64,000 nt of DNA, taken from the NCBI GenBank assembly GCA_036435485.1, contig CM071599.1, positions 7,466,803-7,530,802 of the forward strand, in the 5' to 3' direction. This document shows, one piece after another, positions 30,901 through 41,604 of the stretch; within the stretch, counting starts at the first letter, position 1, and every line of letters begins with the position of its first letter. The DNA is from Saposhnikovia divaricata (taxonomy: Eukaryota > Streptophyta > Magnoliopsida > Apiales > Apiaceae). The position numbers and the translations under genes were made by a program. The notes beneath the pieces are model-generated. The model was not told the origin of the DNA. It ran no database searches and saw only the letters and a list, made by a program, of their open reading frames with translations.

Positions 30901-33745
30901 TGACCATGACTGGGTTCGCTAACCATTCAGGAAACTGAATCTCTTCAATAAAACCAGCTTCCAAGAGCTTATTCACTTCTTGCCTAATGGCCTCTTGCCT
31001 CTCCGGAGCAAAGTTTCTCTTCTTCTGCTTTATTGTCTTTCTTTTGGGATCAACATTTAACCTATGAGTTATGAGTCGGGGGTCAATCCCTGGCATATCA
31101 GCTGCTGTCCAAGCGAACACGTCGCTATTCTTCTGTAAGAATTCTATTAACTTGCCCTTCAGGGGTTCTTTCAGAGATGCTCCAACATAAGTAACTTTTT
31201 CAGGGTCATTAGGTTCTAGAGGTACGGGAATCAAATCCTCTGCTGGCTTCCCTCTATGCTCTTCATCATCGCGGACATCCATGTCTTCAATCGGAAGGAC
31301 CTGCCCCCCGACTCCATCGGCCCTCAGTGCGGCCACATAGCAACTTCTTGCCATCTTCTGATCACCCTTTTGTTCTCCGACACCATTTCGTGTCGGAAAC
31401 TTAATTTTCATATGATAGGAAGAGGCCACAGCCTTAAACGCATGAAGTCCAGTCCTTCCAAGGATTGCGTTGTATGTTGATGCTGCCTTGATCACCAAGA
31501 AATTCAACATCTGAGTCGCCTCTTTAGGCTCCTGCCCAATAGTCACGGGTAGCTGAATAGTCCCCTCAACGTTAGACTCCACTCCGTTAAACCCGTATAT
31601 AGGCATGTTTGTAGGGGTCAGTTGAGAGTCATTGTAACCCATCTTTACAAATGCATCATGAAATAAAATATCCACAGAAGCCCCATTGTCTATCAAGACT
31701 CGTTTTACTTCGGAGTTTCCAATCACGGGAGTTATGACCAGCGGGTCGTCATGGGGGAATTTCACCCCTTCCAAGTCTGAATCATCGAAACCAATTACCA
31801 TCTCGGTTTTAGCACGCTTCGGGGCTTCTCCCACAATGTGCATTACTTCTCTAGCATAAGCCTTTCGAGAATTCTTAGTTGTGCCAGCTGCTGTCGGGCC
31901 TCCCCAGATCATATTGATAACTGCCCTTCGGGGCTGGGGATTGCGATCATGGTTGTCATCCCTCCTATTATTATCTCTCCTTTCATTGTCCCTTCTGTCA
32001 TTGTCCTTTCTCTGGTTCCCACGGTCATCACCCTTGGTGAACTGACTTAGTTTTCCTCTTCGTATCAAGAACTCAATCTCATCCTTGAGTTGCCTACAAT
32101 CGTCGGTGTCATGTCCCACATCTTTGTGGAATCTGCAGTATTGCTCCTTATTTCGCTTAGCTGGGTCTCCTCTAAGTGGCTTCGGCCATCGGAAATCCTT
32201 TTCTTTTTCAATGTCCAACAGGATCTGGCTTCTTGGAGCATTAAGTCTGGCATACTCTGAAAACCTTGGACCCGAGTTCTTTTTTGGAGCATATTCAGAG
32301 TCTCTACTAGCTCGGGGATACTTGTCCCTAGCATCGTACTCTTGTTCTTGCTTCCGCTTGTTCCCTCCATTGCCCAACGTGGCTTCTTTCTTGATGCTGT
32401 CCTCAGCTTTTATATACTTGTCCGCCCTTCGTTGAAGTTCATCCATGCTTTCAGGGGGGTGTTTTGCCAACGACCTCTTAAAAAAGAGATCCGTGGTTCC
32501 ATGCTGTAAGGCTACCATGGCCACCTTATTTTCCAAATCGGTTATATTCAGAGTTTCCTTAGTGAATCGCTTGATGTAATCTCTTAAGTTCTCATTCTTT
32601 CCCTGTGTCACATACATAAGGGATGCAGAGCTTTTCTCATGAATTCTTCCGCTAATGAATTGACTGACAAAAGCGGTACTCAACTCCTTGAAAGAGCTAA
32701 TAGAGTTTGGAGGTAAACGACTATACCAACGTTGCGCCATGCCCGACAGGGTTTGGGGAAACGCCCTACACTTAAGGGCATCGTTGGCAGGCTGCAGTAA
32801 CAAGGCGCTTGTAAACGTTCTCACATGAGTTGCGGGATCCCCCGTTCCATCGTAAGCTTTGATCGTGGGCATCTTAAACTTTCGGGAGATATGTGCATTC
32901 ATCACCTCCTCAGTGAATGGAGGGGTCGGATCATCCAGATCTCCTTGTAGCATCAAATCTCTAGGATTATTCTTGGGGAGTTCCACCCTGGTAGTTCCTC
33001 TGGTTGGGGCTTCAGCCCTTCGGTGTCTCCTTGAAGACCTCTCCAGATCTATGAAGGGAATCCCTCCTGAAGTCGGAGGAGGTCGAGTCTGATTAGGGTT
33101 CTGTCTCTCTAGTTCCCTTGCTTGGTCGTCCTTCAGCTTCTGAATCTCGGCTTCATAAGCCTTAATTTTCTCTGCGATTGTTAAAGGACCATCTCGGTTC
33201 GATGGATTCCTCCCTAGAGGCTCCTTACTAGCGCGTCGCCTCCTTGGGGCTTCGTCTCGATCATCGTCTTCAGATGACGAGTCTCCGGTATAAGGACCAG
33301 AGTAATCATAGTATCCTGGTTCAGGAGGAGCCGGGCCTCTAAGATAAGGGGATTGTTGTTGCCCATGGATCAACCGAGCATGACCGCTTGGTCCTGGATC
33401 CCTTGGATCTTGGTGGTAATTAGGCAGCCCATACATTGGGTTGGTGTTGACAGGGAGCGAAGAAGTAGAGAGACTGTGAAGCGGCGGGCGGCTACTCAGA
33501 GGGAGAGGAGAGACCACCATCTGGAGCGGGTTAGTCTCCTGTCCTAGAGGGACGATTACAGGTTGAGATCTTTCAGCGGGGGGATCCGTCCCTTGTGGTT
33601 GAGAGGCCTGACTATGAGGGTTTGTTTCCGTCAATGGGGGTACAGACCCTGGCCCTGTACCAACAGGAGGAGCAGCGACTGGTGGAACGATGGTTCCGGA
33701 GGTAGCCTCAGTTGAAACCGGTGTTGTTCTTCGAGTGGTAACCAT
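27983..33745 (-). CDS. Gag-pol polyprotein of the Tat-type gypsy element, uninterrupted
   Basis: 1920 residues in a single frame. In order: Pro/Ser-rich N-terminus; gag core (about 290-440, with FVSQFISGRIHE and LRDYIKRF); zinc-knuckle-like CRFHKDVGHDTDDC (537-550); aspartic protease with LIDNGAS (684-690) and ILGRTGL; reverse transcriptase (about 915-1110) with YVDD at 1057-1060; a first RNase H (about 1195-1320); a second, archaeal-type RNase H (YFDGAS 1356-1361, D1420, ADALSKF); and integrase with a zinc-binding H/C region (C1612, C1615) and the D-D-E triad at about D1644, D1704 and E1740, ending in a basic tail. The second RNase H is a hallmark of the Tat lineage. The start lies 16 bases from the primer site. 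No stop or frameshift, consistent with the identical LTRs. Confidence 0.96.
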   Translation of the reverse strand: MVTTRRTTPVSTEATSGTIVPPVAAPPVGTGPGSVPPLTETNPHSQASQPQGTDPPAERSQPVIVPLGQETNPLQMVVSPLPLSSRPPLHSLSTSSLPVNTNPMYGLPNYHQDPRDPGPSGHARLIHGQQQSPYLRGPAPPEPGYYDYSGPYTGDSSSEDDDRDEAPRRRRASKEPLGRNPSNRDGPLTIAEKIKAYEAEIQKLKDDQARELERQNPNQTRPPPTSGGIPFIDLERSSRRHRRAEAPTRGTTRVELPKNNPRDLMLQGDLDDPTPPFTEEVMNAHISRKFKMPTIKAYDGTGDPATHVRTFTSALLLQPANDALKCRAFPQTLSGMAQRWYSRLPPNSISSFKELSTAFVSQFISGRIHEKSSASLMYVTQGKNENLRDYIKRFTKETLNITDLENKVAMVALQHGTTDLFFKRSLAKHPPESMDELQRRADKYIKAEDSIKKEATLGNGGNKRKQEQEYDARDKYPRASRDSEYAPKKNSGPRFSEYARLNAPRSQILLDIEKEKDFRWPKPLRGDPAKRNKEQYCRFHKDVGHDTDDCRQLKDEIEFLIRRGKLSQFTKGDDRGNQRKDNDRRDNERRDNNRRDDNHDRNPQPRRAVINMIWGGPTAAGTTKNSRKAYAREVMHIVGEAPKRAKTEMVIGFDDSDLEGVKFPHDDPLVITPVIGNSEVKRVLIDNGASVDILFHDAFVKMGYNDSQLTPTNMPIYGFNGVESNVEGTIQLPVTIGQEPKEATQMLNFLVIKAASTYNAILGRTGLHAFKAVASSYHMKIKFPTRNGVGEQKGDQKMARSCYVAALRADGVGGQVLPIEDMDVRDDEEHRGKPAEDLIPVPLEPNDPEKVTYVGASLKEPLKGKLIEFLQKNSDVFAWTAADMPGIDPRLITHRLNVDPKRKTIKQKKRNFAPERQEAIRQEVNKLLEAGFIEEIQFPEWLANPVMVKKANGKWRMCIDFTDLNDACPKDCFPLPRIDMLIDATAGHEMFSFMDGFSGYNQIKMHKDDIPKVSFITDFGVFCYLVMAFGLKNAGATYQRLVNKIFAHLIGRTMEVYVDDMLVKSLLKADHIKHLGEAFEVLRHHKMMLNPAKCAFGVGSGKFLGLMVSKRGIEANPDKIKAILDMEPPRSIRDVQRLTGRVAALGRFISKSGDKCLPFFQALKKVKNFEWTPESQEAFEQLKKYMVEAPLLTKPSPGEILSLYLAVSEQALSAVLIREEEKVQKPIYYVSKVLHGAELNYSPIEKFALALVTASRKLRPYFQAHKILVLTNQQLRNILHSPKASGRLIKWAIELGEFDITYKPRTAIKAQALADFVVECTINNQEVGGQEIMTTPGQEEKEEKLTPDLKEYWVLYFDGASKTKSSGAGLVLQSPDGFTVEYALKLDFPTTNNEAEYEALIAGLGLSRIMRVKNLKVCGDSRLVVAQVNGEFEAKDETMAKYLRVVKAVMSQFEECYVEHIPREENIKADALSKFASSEIENYAGSVYFQVLKAPTVNAKLVAPIDIGDSWIDPIKAHLETGWLPDNAMEARKLSVRALRYTLIEGILYKRSFVIPYLKCLRPIEAREALEEVHEGICGQHLGGRALAHKIIRLGFYWPEMLADAQNYVKRCERCQKHAPIVRQPPEVLTSINSPIPFAMWGMDILGPFPIASAQRKFLIVAIDYFTKWIEAKPLAKITTKQVSQFFWENIICRYGIPRILVTDNGTQFNNEEFKKYCEENAIELRFTSVAHPQANGQAEVANRIILDGLKKRVERSRNTWVDELLPILWAYRTTCKVTTGATPFLLAYGAEAVVPLEIMQASPRVEAYEPETNDEGMRLALDLIDEVRDGANAKNAEYQKRASFHYNQRVKERFFRQGDMVLRKIEASGVGQKGKLAPNWEGPYLVRKVLGQGSYKLETLDGVEVPRTWHAVNLKVYYI

Positions 33746-33760
33746 GGTTGATGTCTTCTT

Positions 33761-33776
33761 CCCACAGACGGCGCCA
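33761..33776 (-). other. Primer binding site of the Tat element
   Basis: Minus strand TGGCGCCGTCTGTGGG, two bases inside the 5' LTR, of the TGGCGCC type used by Tat/Athila elements to prime minus-strand DNA from a host tRNA. Confidence 0.85.
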
Positions 33777-33778
33777 AA

Positions 33779-34294
33779 TGTTGTGGAATAAAAACTAGGT
33801 TGAAAATATTGCGGCTAGGGTTTGTATATTTAATGCTAGGGTTCGTGAGCTTCGTGCTTTAATGGCTGCTTCTGCGTTCGAGACTTAAACGGTCCTCACA
33901 GAATGCCTACGTATCTCTGTAAATTAGAGAATCAAGCCAATAAAACGTAGTTCTGAGGTGAGGGGTCAGGCCCTTTATATAGGCTGAGAAGCCTTAGAAT
34001 TATGGTAGGATTTGGAGACTTGATGGACAAGTCTTTGAGGAATGTTCTAGATCTATTCCTTGTAGGAATCAGTTTCCATATTGAATTGGATGCCTTATTG
34101 GATAAGTTTGAAAGGGATATTATCCTTATCCAACTCTTATTTGCTGAGCTGTTTATTACCCTTAATATTAATTACGAAATTAATATTATATTTAGGGTTT
34201 TGGGCCCAGATGGTGGGCCCCACGTTTGGACTATTCTCGGCCCAATTAATGCCACATTAAATGTGTCTTTAGGGCTTATTTTCAGCCCATATCA
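33779..34294 (-). repeat. 5' LTR of the intact Tat element
   Basis: 516 bp, with no difference seen from 23643-24158. Minus-strand TATATAAAGG at about 33973-33982. Confidence 0.95.
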
Positions 34295-34299
34295 ATCAA

Positions 34300-35176
34300 C
34301 GAGCTTGGGTCACAACTGTTTATAAGATCTTAGCTACTGTATACCAAATCCAAAAAGTCAACTTTCTAAGGAAAGTCAGATATGTAAGCACAGTTTGTTA
34401 TCTTCTTTAAAGGATAGGGTATGAACTTGAACAACGATCTCCGTGGTAGGAAGAGAATCCAGGTATAAATAGACATCTCAAGGGAGAATCACGTAGACTG
34501 ATGTACAATTTTTTTAGATGATTTTGATAATAGGGCACTTTGGAACGTCTGTTTGGAAGTGTGAGAGTATGTTGTCAATGTTGCGAAAGTACGTAAACGG
34601 ATCGGGTTTGAATCGAAATATGTTAAATTCGTATCTATTTAATTTTTTGATTTGGATAAGATTTTTAATGAACTTTGGATAATTTAAGAGTTTTGGATCA
34701 TCGTAGTAGAGAGTTATAAAGTGTTTAAAAATAATGAGATTGGAGAATCTGAGAGGTATCTTAGGTAAGTAAATTTTCTGAGATACATGAAATTTATATA
34801 CAAATATGATGTGGATATTTTAGTAAATACATAATTTTTTAATTAGCCCTGCGAGCTCAATCAAATTTAAAGTAAGATCAGGATGTTTTTTCTCAAAAAT
34901 AATATATAAGACAGGATGACTAAGTGAGCAAAATTATCAAACGATTTTCATAATTAATAGCACCATTCACAACAAAGAAATCGACATACAGATGATCGTC
35001 TGAACCCTTACAAAAAACTAATTAATCAAGTGTACTCATTTAGGCCACTAATTAAGTATACTTAACATAAAGGAAGTTACGTACAATGTTACTTTGACGT
35101 TTTTAAACTTAAAATGAAAAATCAAACGGAAACCTCGTAGCTGGCCATTATTTAATATTCATCTTAATTTGTTCGA
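34300..35176. other. Intergenic, 3' flank of PHT1 copy 2
   Basis: No gene recognised. Its right end holds the 3'UTR of the phosphate transporter. Confidence 0.5.
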
Positions 35177-37525
35177 TCACACCGGGACTGTGCGACTAGA
35201 AGGAGCCTCTGCTGGAACATCGTCACCATCTTCTTCATTTTCCCCTGACAATTCCTCCAGTGATTTACCTTTCGGTTCGGGTACTAAAAATGTAAACACC
35301 ATTCCCAGAAAATTAACAACACCGAGAACAATAAGCGAATTCTTCACTCCGATTCCTGTAGGATACCCTGCATCGGTTTTCTTGGGATCGGTACTCTGTG
35401 AAGAATAAAGAAATCCATAAGCTCCAATTATAGCCCCCGCTTTACCTGCTGCAGCGGATATTCCATGACATGTTGATCTCAATCTGGCTGGAAAAATCTC
35501 AGCAGGCACAACAAAAGTTGTTGCATTAGGCCCGAAATTCGCGAAGAAGAAGGTTAATGAATACATTATAATAAACCCTATGCGATTGGACTTTTCAGTC
35601 CAATGATCGTAAGGAATTGCGAGTGCAAACATGAAGACTGTCATGAAAAAGAAGCCCATTAATTGAATAGCAAATCTTCCCATGATATCGATTAATGCCA
35701 CGGTGAACCAGTATCCAGGGACTGTACTGCACATGGCAATTATGGTTTGAGCTCTAGCTATTCTGTAAACTTCGTGAACAGCATTCATTGTTTTTGCTGG
35801 TGGAATCCATCCAACTGCGGTGAAAACATCTTTCTGGAACAAGTTTTGGCTATAGAAAGCAATGTCTAGTAAGAACCACGTAGAACATGTTCCGAGTAAG
35901 TGAAGGCCATGGCGTTTTGCGAATTGTTTTGAAAACAATCCGAAAGAATTTCTAGTGTCCTGTGCAATTTGTGCTACTTTCACTTCTTCTGCCTCGATCT
36001 CAACTTGCAACACTTTAGCCATATCATTAGCTGCTTGTTTTGCGTTTTTTGCAACCAGGGCTGTGTAACGGGCAGTTTCAGGCATTTTCATTCGCCAATA
36101 GTACGTTAAAGCAGCTGGCAAAGCCCCAAACATTAGTACAATCCTCCATATATAGTCAGCTTCTGGCACTGTTGAGGCTAATGCATCGACTTCATAAGTT
36201 GGTGCTGGGTATGCATGGTCAAAAGCTGCTGAAACAATTAAACCAACAATTCCACCAAACATAATTCCGAACCCTTGCATGGCGAAAACTGCAGCAATGA
36301 AAGCGCCACGTGTCTTTTTGTTAGCGTATTCAGACATAATTGTAGCCGAAAGAGGGTAATCGCCACCAATGCCAAAGCCTAGCCAAAACCTAAAGAAGCA
36401 AAGAGTAGTCATCACACCTTTAGGACTATTCCCAAAGGAAAGTCCAGAGGCGACTGAGCAAACAATCATGACAAGTAAAGTAAGGCCATAGACTTTTTTA
36501 CGTCCCATTTTGTCACCGAGCCATCCGAAGAAGAGTTGACCTACTAGGGTTCCGACAAGCGCGACCCCTGTGACTGAAGATGATACGCCGGGAGGTAAGA
36601 CCCCTGGTTTCGGAGCACCTACTTTGTGGTAGTAAATGCGTCCGAGTAACTTGGTGACCAAGGAAATGCTGAAGAGATCGTACGCGTCTGTGAAAAATCC
36701 CATTCCAGCTATAACAATTGCAGTGAAATGGTATAGTTGAGTCTATACATGGCCACGGTTCGTGAACCGCCGGTTCCGGTTCGTGAACCGCCGGTTCCGG
36801 TTTGTAAAAATCCTGAACCGGAACCTAAACCTTAACAGGATATAAACCGCCGATTCCGGTTCAGACGGTTCAGGTTCGGGGTTTGACCCGGTTTTGACCC
36901 GGTTCAAGACCCGGTTCCGGTTCCGGTTTGAACCTTATATATACATTATACTTGATACGTTTTTTTTCGAAATACGATAAGTTTTTCTGAATTTGGATGG
37001 AATGAATTATAATTTAGAAGTATTGTAATGCTAAGTAATTTTTTAAAATTTGTAAGATGCAAACCGTTTTAAAAGTTTAAGGATATAGTAGTTTCACTTT
37101 TATTAAGTGGTACTTTCACGTAAATTAATTTAATGTTAAATTCATTGGTACTTTTTTTTTATTAAAACATTAGTAAATATATTACAATAAATTTTAAATG
37201 TTTTACAAGAATACAAGAAACAATAAAATTTATTACAATAATTTTTATAATCTATACTACATTAATACATAGCGAGTCGTTACTAAAGGTTAACCACCGG
37301 TTCGAACCGCCGGTTCACTGGTTTCAATACACACAAACCTGAACCTGAACCTTTAAAATAAATAAACCGGCGGTTTAGGGCCGGTTCCGGTTCGGGCCGG
37401 TTTTGACCGGTTTTGACCCGGTCCGGTCCGGTCCGGTTTTCCGGTTCCGGTTCCGGTTTGGCCATGTATAGTTGAGTCTTCGCAATATCAAGTGCATTAA
37501 GCACTTCTAGCTGCTGTCGCACCAT
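35177..37525 (-). pseudogene. PHT1 phosphate transporter copy 2, broken by a hAT-like insertion
   Basis: A PHT1-family transporter closely related to the copy at 9999-11600. It is written as 37525-37471 (first 55 coding bases, beginning MVRQQLEVLNALDIAKTQ), then a 727-bp insertion plus one TSD, then 36735-35177. Leaving out the insertion and one TSD copy restores a frame of 537 codons with no other stop, containing the GGDYPLSATIMSE signature (about 142-154) and GWLGDKMGRKKVYG. As it stands, translation from the true start runs into the insertion. An internal ATG at 36703 would give a 508-residue protein lacking the N-terminus and the start of helix 1. All other parts, including the 5'UTR intron and promoter, look intact, so the break is recent. 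The insertion could also be polymorphic in the species. Confidence 0.92.
36744..37470. mobile_element. hAT-like non-autonomous element inside PHT1 copy 2
   Basis: 727 bp with perfect 12-bp inverted ends TATACATGGCCA and an exact 8-bp TSD GTTGAGTC (36736-36743 and 37471-37478). Both subterminal zones are dense in ccggttc and gaaccgg repeats in opposed orientation. The centre is AT-rich and non-coding. The 8-bp TSD and structure fit hAT. It resembles the architecture, but not the ends, of 20603-21107. Confidence 0.9.
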
Positions 37526-37842
37526 GGCTAGCTTAATTACTTAGATACCCGAACTTGCTGCAATAAGACAAAGAAGTCCCTTAGCTTGTTAGTTGGATAT
37601 AAAAATATCCAACTTACAATAAAAATCTGACAATAAAAAGCCAAATGTTACAAAATGAATGATAAATTTATATGTATACCTGTAGCTCCGGATATTGCAA
37701 AGTAATGCTACTACACAGCGAGAGAAATACGAAGAACCGAAGATATTACTATTTTCGGGCAGGCGTCGTCTTATATAGGAAGAGCGTAAATTTCCTATTT
37801 GTTAAGCAAACAGCATTTTAATTAGGCATATTTCGAATATAC
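37526..37842 (-). promoter_or_regulatory. PHT1 copy 2 5'UTR, its intron, TATA box and P1BS site
   Basis: On the minus strand a 122-bp 5'UTR intron (37558-37679; CTACAG|GTATAC donor, TATTGCAG|CAAG acceptor) precedes the start codon. A TATA box (minus CCTATATAA, 37771-37779) lies upstream, and a P1BS match GAATATAC (GNATATNC) is at 37835-37842, about 60 bp above the TATA box. This repeats the layout of copy 1 and suggests phosphate-starvation control by PHR-type factors. Confidence 0.65.
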
Positions 37843-37849
37843 CTTTTTT

Positions 37850-39061
37850 TGTCAACTGTTTCCTTCGTACATAACATATATTAAAAGTTCCAGCAGTATA
37901 TTTTTATTTTGTTATTAAAAAAATAATATATCGTCGTGAGCTCACTACAGAGAGTTCTCTATCTACACTTCATCGATTAGCAACTAGTGCACTTTGCAAA
38001 TCAATAAATTAGTTCTTTTATTTGTGCATATATAATGAATTAGTTCTTTTATTTTTTCATAATTACATAAATTTTTTTAGAATAAAATACGTATGTGAAG
38101 TTTAATATTCGTTATCTTTTAAAAATAATTTATTTATTTTATAAAAATGTATACATTCACGTATTTTTTCCAAAAAAAGTAACTTATTTCTGAAAAATAA
38201 GATTTTCCAAATGGGATCTTAAGTTTGACAAATGTAATCGGTTGCTTCTATTTGAGGATAATTTATCAGTCACGTACATATCGAGATTCGAGAGAAAGTA
38301 ATTAAATTGCATAAAGAAATTGAAAAATGCTGCCTTGCTGTTTTTTTTTCAGGTACGTCTTCTTAATTAATTAACACTAAATTAAAAGAGAATAAGTAAC
38401 ATATCGATGACACAAATGTTCGGCAAATTTTCACGTTGAGAATAAAGAACCTAACCAAAATTATGCGTAATAGAGGACTCCGAGTACAAAGAATTAAAAA
38501 AATATATAAAATAATTAATTTATGTTGGTGATAAAAAAAACTATATCAAATTAATAATATTTCGTATTTTTATGCACTAATTTGGTATTGATGAACGAGA
38601 AGGATAGGTGAAAATTATGGATAGGTGAAGATTATGTATTATTTATTAAACAAAATTTTAACTATGTTTCAACATATCACCTCTATTAAACAAATAAAAT
38701 TTCATATCTCTATGTTTTAATTTGATATTGATGAATTTCAAAGGATATTCGAAAGTAAATTATTTATGTATTTAATAAAATTTTAATCATTATTTAACAT
38801 TTATGTTGAACCCAAGTTTTTAACAATAAAATTTTTTATAATCATAACTAGAAGAGTACCCACAATAATCCCCGAGTTCAGTTATAAAAATTTTTATAAT
38901 CATAACTAGAAGAGTACCCACAATAATCCCCGAGTTCAGTTTCCCACCTGCTAGGCACGATCTAACAACTTTTGCGGCAACCTGTATAACCACAGTGAGA
39001 TCAGGAGTGGAGCTATAAAAGTCAGCTTTAATTGTATTGGTTAATTAACTTAACTGAATCC
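37850..39061. other. Upstream region of PHT1 copy 2 (duplicated block)
   Basis: No gene. It is homologous in parts to 49690-51130 upstream of PHT1 copy 3 (for example cttttgcggcaacctgtata near 38969 and 51031). A ~48-bp phrase around ataactagaagagtaccc is tandemly repeated at 38838-38940. Confidence 0.65.
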
Positions 39062-39396
39062 TGCTGGAAGTAATTTCAAATTTGCTATAAGTTGTTGGAA
39101 GAATATTGTGATTAAAGATTTGATCGACTGAGTTATGAAAAATCTGCAGGAACGGATTGAATAGAATCAGAAGTAGTAGGAAAGTTGTTGAACCTTTTAT
39201 TTCATTTCCTGTTTCTAGCAATTAGTTTCTTTCTTGTTCTTTATTTAACAGTCGTAATCTTTCAGAAATAAACCAAGCTTTTGGACAAAAATTTGTTGTG
39301 CTTACCTGTTTCTTCTATCAAACAGTTGCTATATTATCTTTATTTCAATACTTGGTATCAGAGCATTAGGTGAGCGGTTAAAAGTCAAAGGCAGAG

Positions 39397-40317
39397 ATGG
39401 ACGCAAACAAACTCAAGGGAGGTTCGATTGGCCTTAGTTACCCAACGTTGGCGAAGGGAAACTATACGGCGTGGTCATGAAGATGAGAGTGTTCATGCAG
39501 GCACACGACGTTTGGGAGGCTATTAAGTCCAGTGATCACAAAGCTGTAATCGAAGGTAAGACGGATAAGATCGCATTGGCTATGATCTATCAGGCTATTC
39601 CGGAGGAGATACTATTGTCACTTGCGGACAAAAAGACGGCAAAAAGCGCCTGGGAGGCAATCAAGACCATGTGCCAGGGTGCTGAAAAAGTTAAAAAGGT
39701 GAAGGCTCAAACATTGAGAGCAGAATTTGGGTCTCTAAGCATGAGACAATGATAATCTTGATGATTTTTATGTGAAGATCAATGGAATTGTATCAAACAT
39801 ACGGGCTCTGGGAGAAGAGGTGAAAGAATCATACGTGGTCAAGAAGTTGTTACGAGCTGTTCCACAAAAATTCTTACAAATCGCTTCTACACTTGAACAA
39901 TTTGGAGATCTGGACAATATGTCAATAGAGGAGGCCATTGGTGCACTTAAAAATCATGAAGAAAGGTTGAAGGGTGTTGTGACTGCAAATGAAGAACAAC
40001 TAATGTTGACAGAGGAGGAATGGAAAAAGACGGGCAACGAAAGTGGTAAACTTTTGCTCACATATGAAGAGTGGTTGAAGAGATCGAATCGTGGGGTAAC
40101 TGGTGGAATCTCAGGCCAGAGAGGACGTGGATTTCGTGACAAGAGTCAAGTAAAATGTTACAATTGTGGCATATTTGGTCACTATGCAGCCGAGTGCAGG
40201 AAACCACGACGAGGAAGAGATCAGAAGCAGGAGATAAACATTGCTTCAATTGACGACGAGCCAACTTTGCTAATGGCAATGCATGAACAGACAGAGATGA
40301 AGATAATGTTAGGTTAG
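39397..40317 (+). pseudogene. copia gag remnant with CCHC zinc knuckle
   Basis: The start MDANKLKGGSIGLSYPTLAKGNYTAWS is followed by a one-base frameshift at about 39470, then MKMRVFMQAHDVWEAI and the UBN2-type gag core. A stop interrupts near 39749. The zinc knuckle CYNCGIFGHYAAEC (C-x2-C-x4-H-x4-C) is at about 40156-40197. Confidence 0.85.
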
Positions 40318-41604
40318 GTGACACCAAAAATCATAACTGCAGGGCATGAAAGGTTTGAAGATTCAAATATTTGGTACTTGGATAACGGTGCTAGTAACCA
40401 CATGACGGGTGATATATCAAAATTCATTGTTTTGGATGAAGAGGCTAGTGGTAAAGTAAAATTTGGAGATGGGTCTACATTCAAGATTAAGGGAAAGGGC
40501 TCAATAAAATTCAGATGCAAGAACGGGAGGGAGAGAACACTTCAAGATGTTTATTACATCCCAACTTTGTGCAACAACATCATTAGTCTTGGACAACTTT
40601 CTAAAGGAGGCAATGAGGTTATAATCAGTGGAAACTTGCTCCGAGTGTACGATAATCAAAAGAAGTTGCTAATGAAAGTCACAAGGCCAAGCAATCGGTT
40701 GTACAAAATTATTATTGAACCATTTAATCCCACTTGTCTGCTTGCAAAATCAGATGATGTCACTTGGCTTTGGCATTCTCGTCTCGGGCATGTAAACTTT
40801 CAAGAAATGCAATTGACGTCGAAGAAACAAATGGTGGAAGGATTACCAGAAATTGTGCAACAAAAGAAATTGTGCAGTGGCTGTCTCATGCCTAAAAGTA
40901 AGAAAATCATTCCCTCTTCAGTCTAGTTTTAAAGCTAAACGTCCATTAAAACTTGTTCACGGAGATCTATGCGGTCCTATCACACCTGCTACTCTAGCTG
41001 GATATTGCTACTTCTTATTATTGGTAGATGATTACACTCGAATCATGTGGGTGTACATGCTAAAAACTAAGAGTGATGCTTTCAGTATGTTTAAGAAATT
41101 TCGTGCAAAAGTTGAGAAGAAACAAAAGGAAAAGATCGGAACTTTTAGAACAGACAGGGGAGGAGAATTCATGTCAAAAGAGTTTAACTCTTACTACGAA
41201 GAGCTAGGAATCACTAGACATTTTACAGCACCTTACACCCCCAATAGAATAGCGTGGTCGAAAGAAGGAATCATACTTTGGTTGAAATGTCTAGGAGCTA
41301 TTTAAAGCAAATGAAGATGCGATCTGTGATGTGGGCTGAAGCAGTCAGACATTCAGTTTATGTCCTTAACAGACTGCCCATTCGAGCATTGACAGGGCAA
41401 ACACCTTATGAATCTTGGACGGGAGATAAACCTGATATTAGCCATATACGTGTCTTCGGTTGTATTGCTCACATGAAAGTACCAGGTGAAAGAACAAAAA
41501 AGCTAGAGGATCGAAGTCTGAAGGTAGTGAATCTTGGCAAACAACTTGGCACTAAAGCATATCGTCTATTTGATCTAGCTAGCAACAAACTCTATGTCAG
41601 TTGA
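40318..41604 (+). pseudogene. copia protease/integrase remnant
   Basis: The protease-like WYLDNGASNHMTG at about 40372 is followed by the GAG-pre-integrase region (WLWHSRLGHVNFQEM). The integrase core has LVHGDLCGPI and FRTDRGGEFMSKEF, and the segment that should read PNG-VERRN is split by a frameshift at about 41250, where the frame jumps. The catalytic residues are partly recognisable. The protein cannot be made in one piece. Confidence 0.85.

Larger units (their letters stand above)
23643..34294 (-). mobile_element. Full-length Tat-type Ty3/gypsy retrotransposon with antisense gene
   Basis: A 10,652-bp element on the minus strand. Two 516-bp LTRs (23643-24158 and 33779-34294) start TG, end CA and show no difference on reading, so insertion was very recent. 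The 5-bp TSD is ATCAA (23638-23642 and 34295-34299). The primer binding site TGGCGCCGTCTGTGGG (minus strand; plus 33761-33776) lies 2 bp inside the 5' LTR, and a polypurine tract (plus 24159-24174) abuts the 3' LTR. It encodes an unbroken gag-pol and, in the 3' part, a spliced gene on the opposite strand. PR-RT-RH-INT order, two RNase H domains and this primer site place it in the Tat lineage. It looks capable of autonomous movement. Confidence 0.96.

Noticed and set aside
36744..37470. The insertion in PHT1 copy 2 as a genuine intron
   Set aside because: It has perfect terminal inverted repeats and an exact 8-bp duplication, and lacks GT...AG at the insertion edges. Copies 1 and 3 have no intron at this place.
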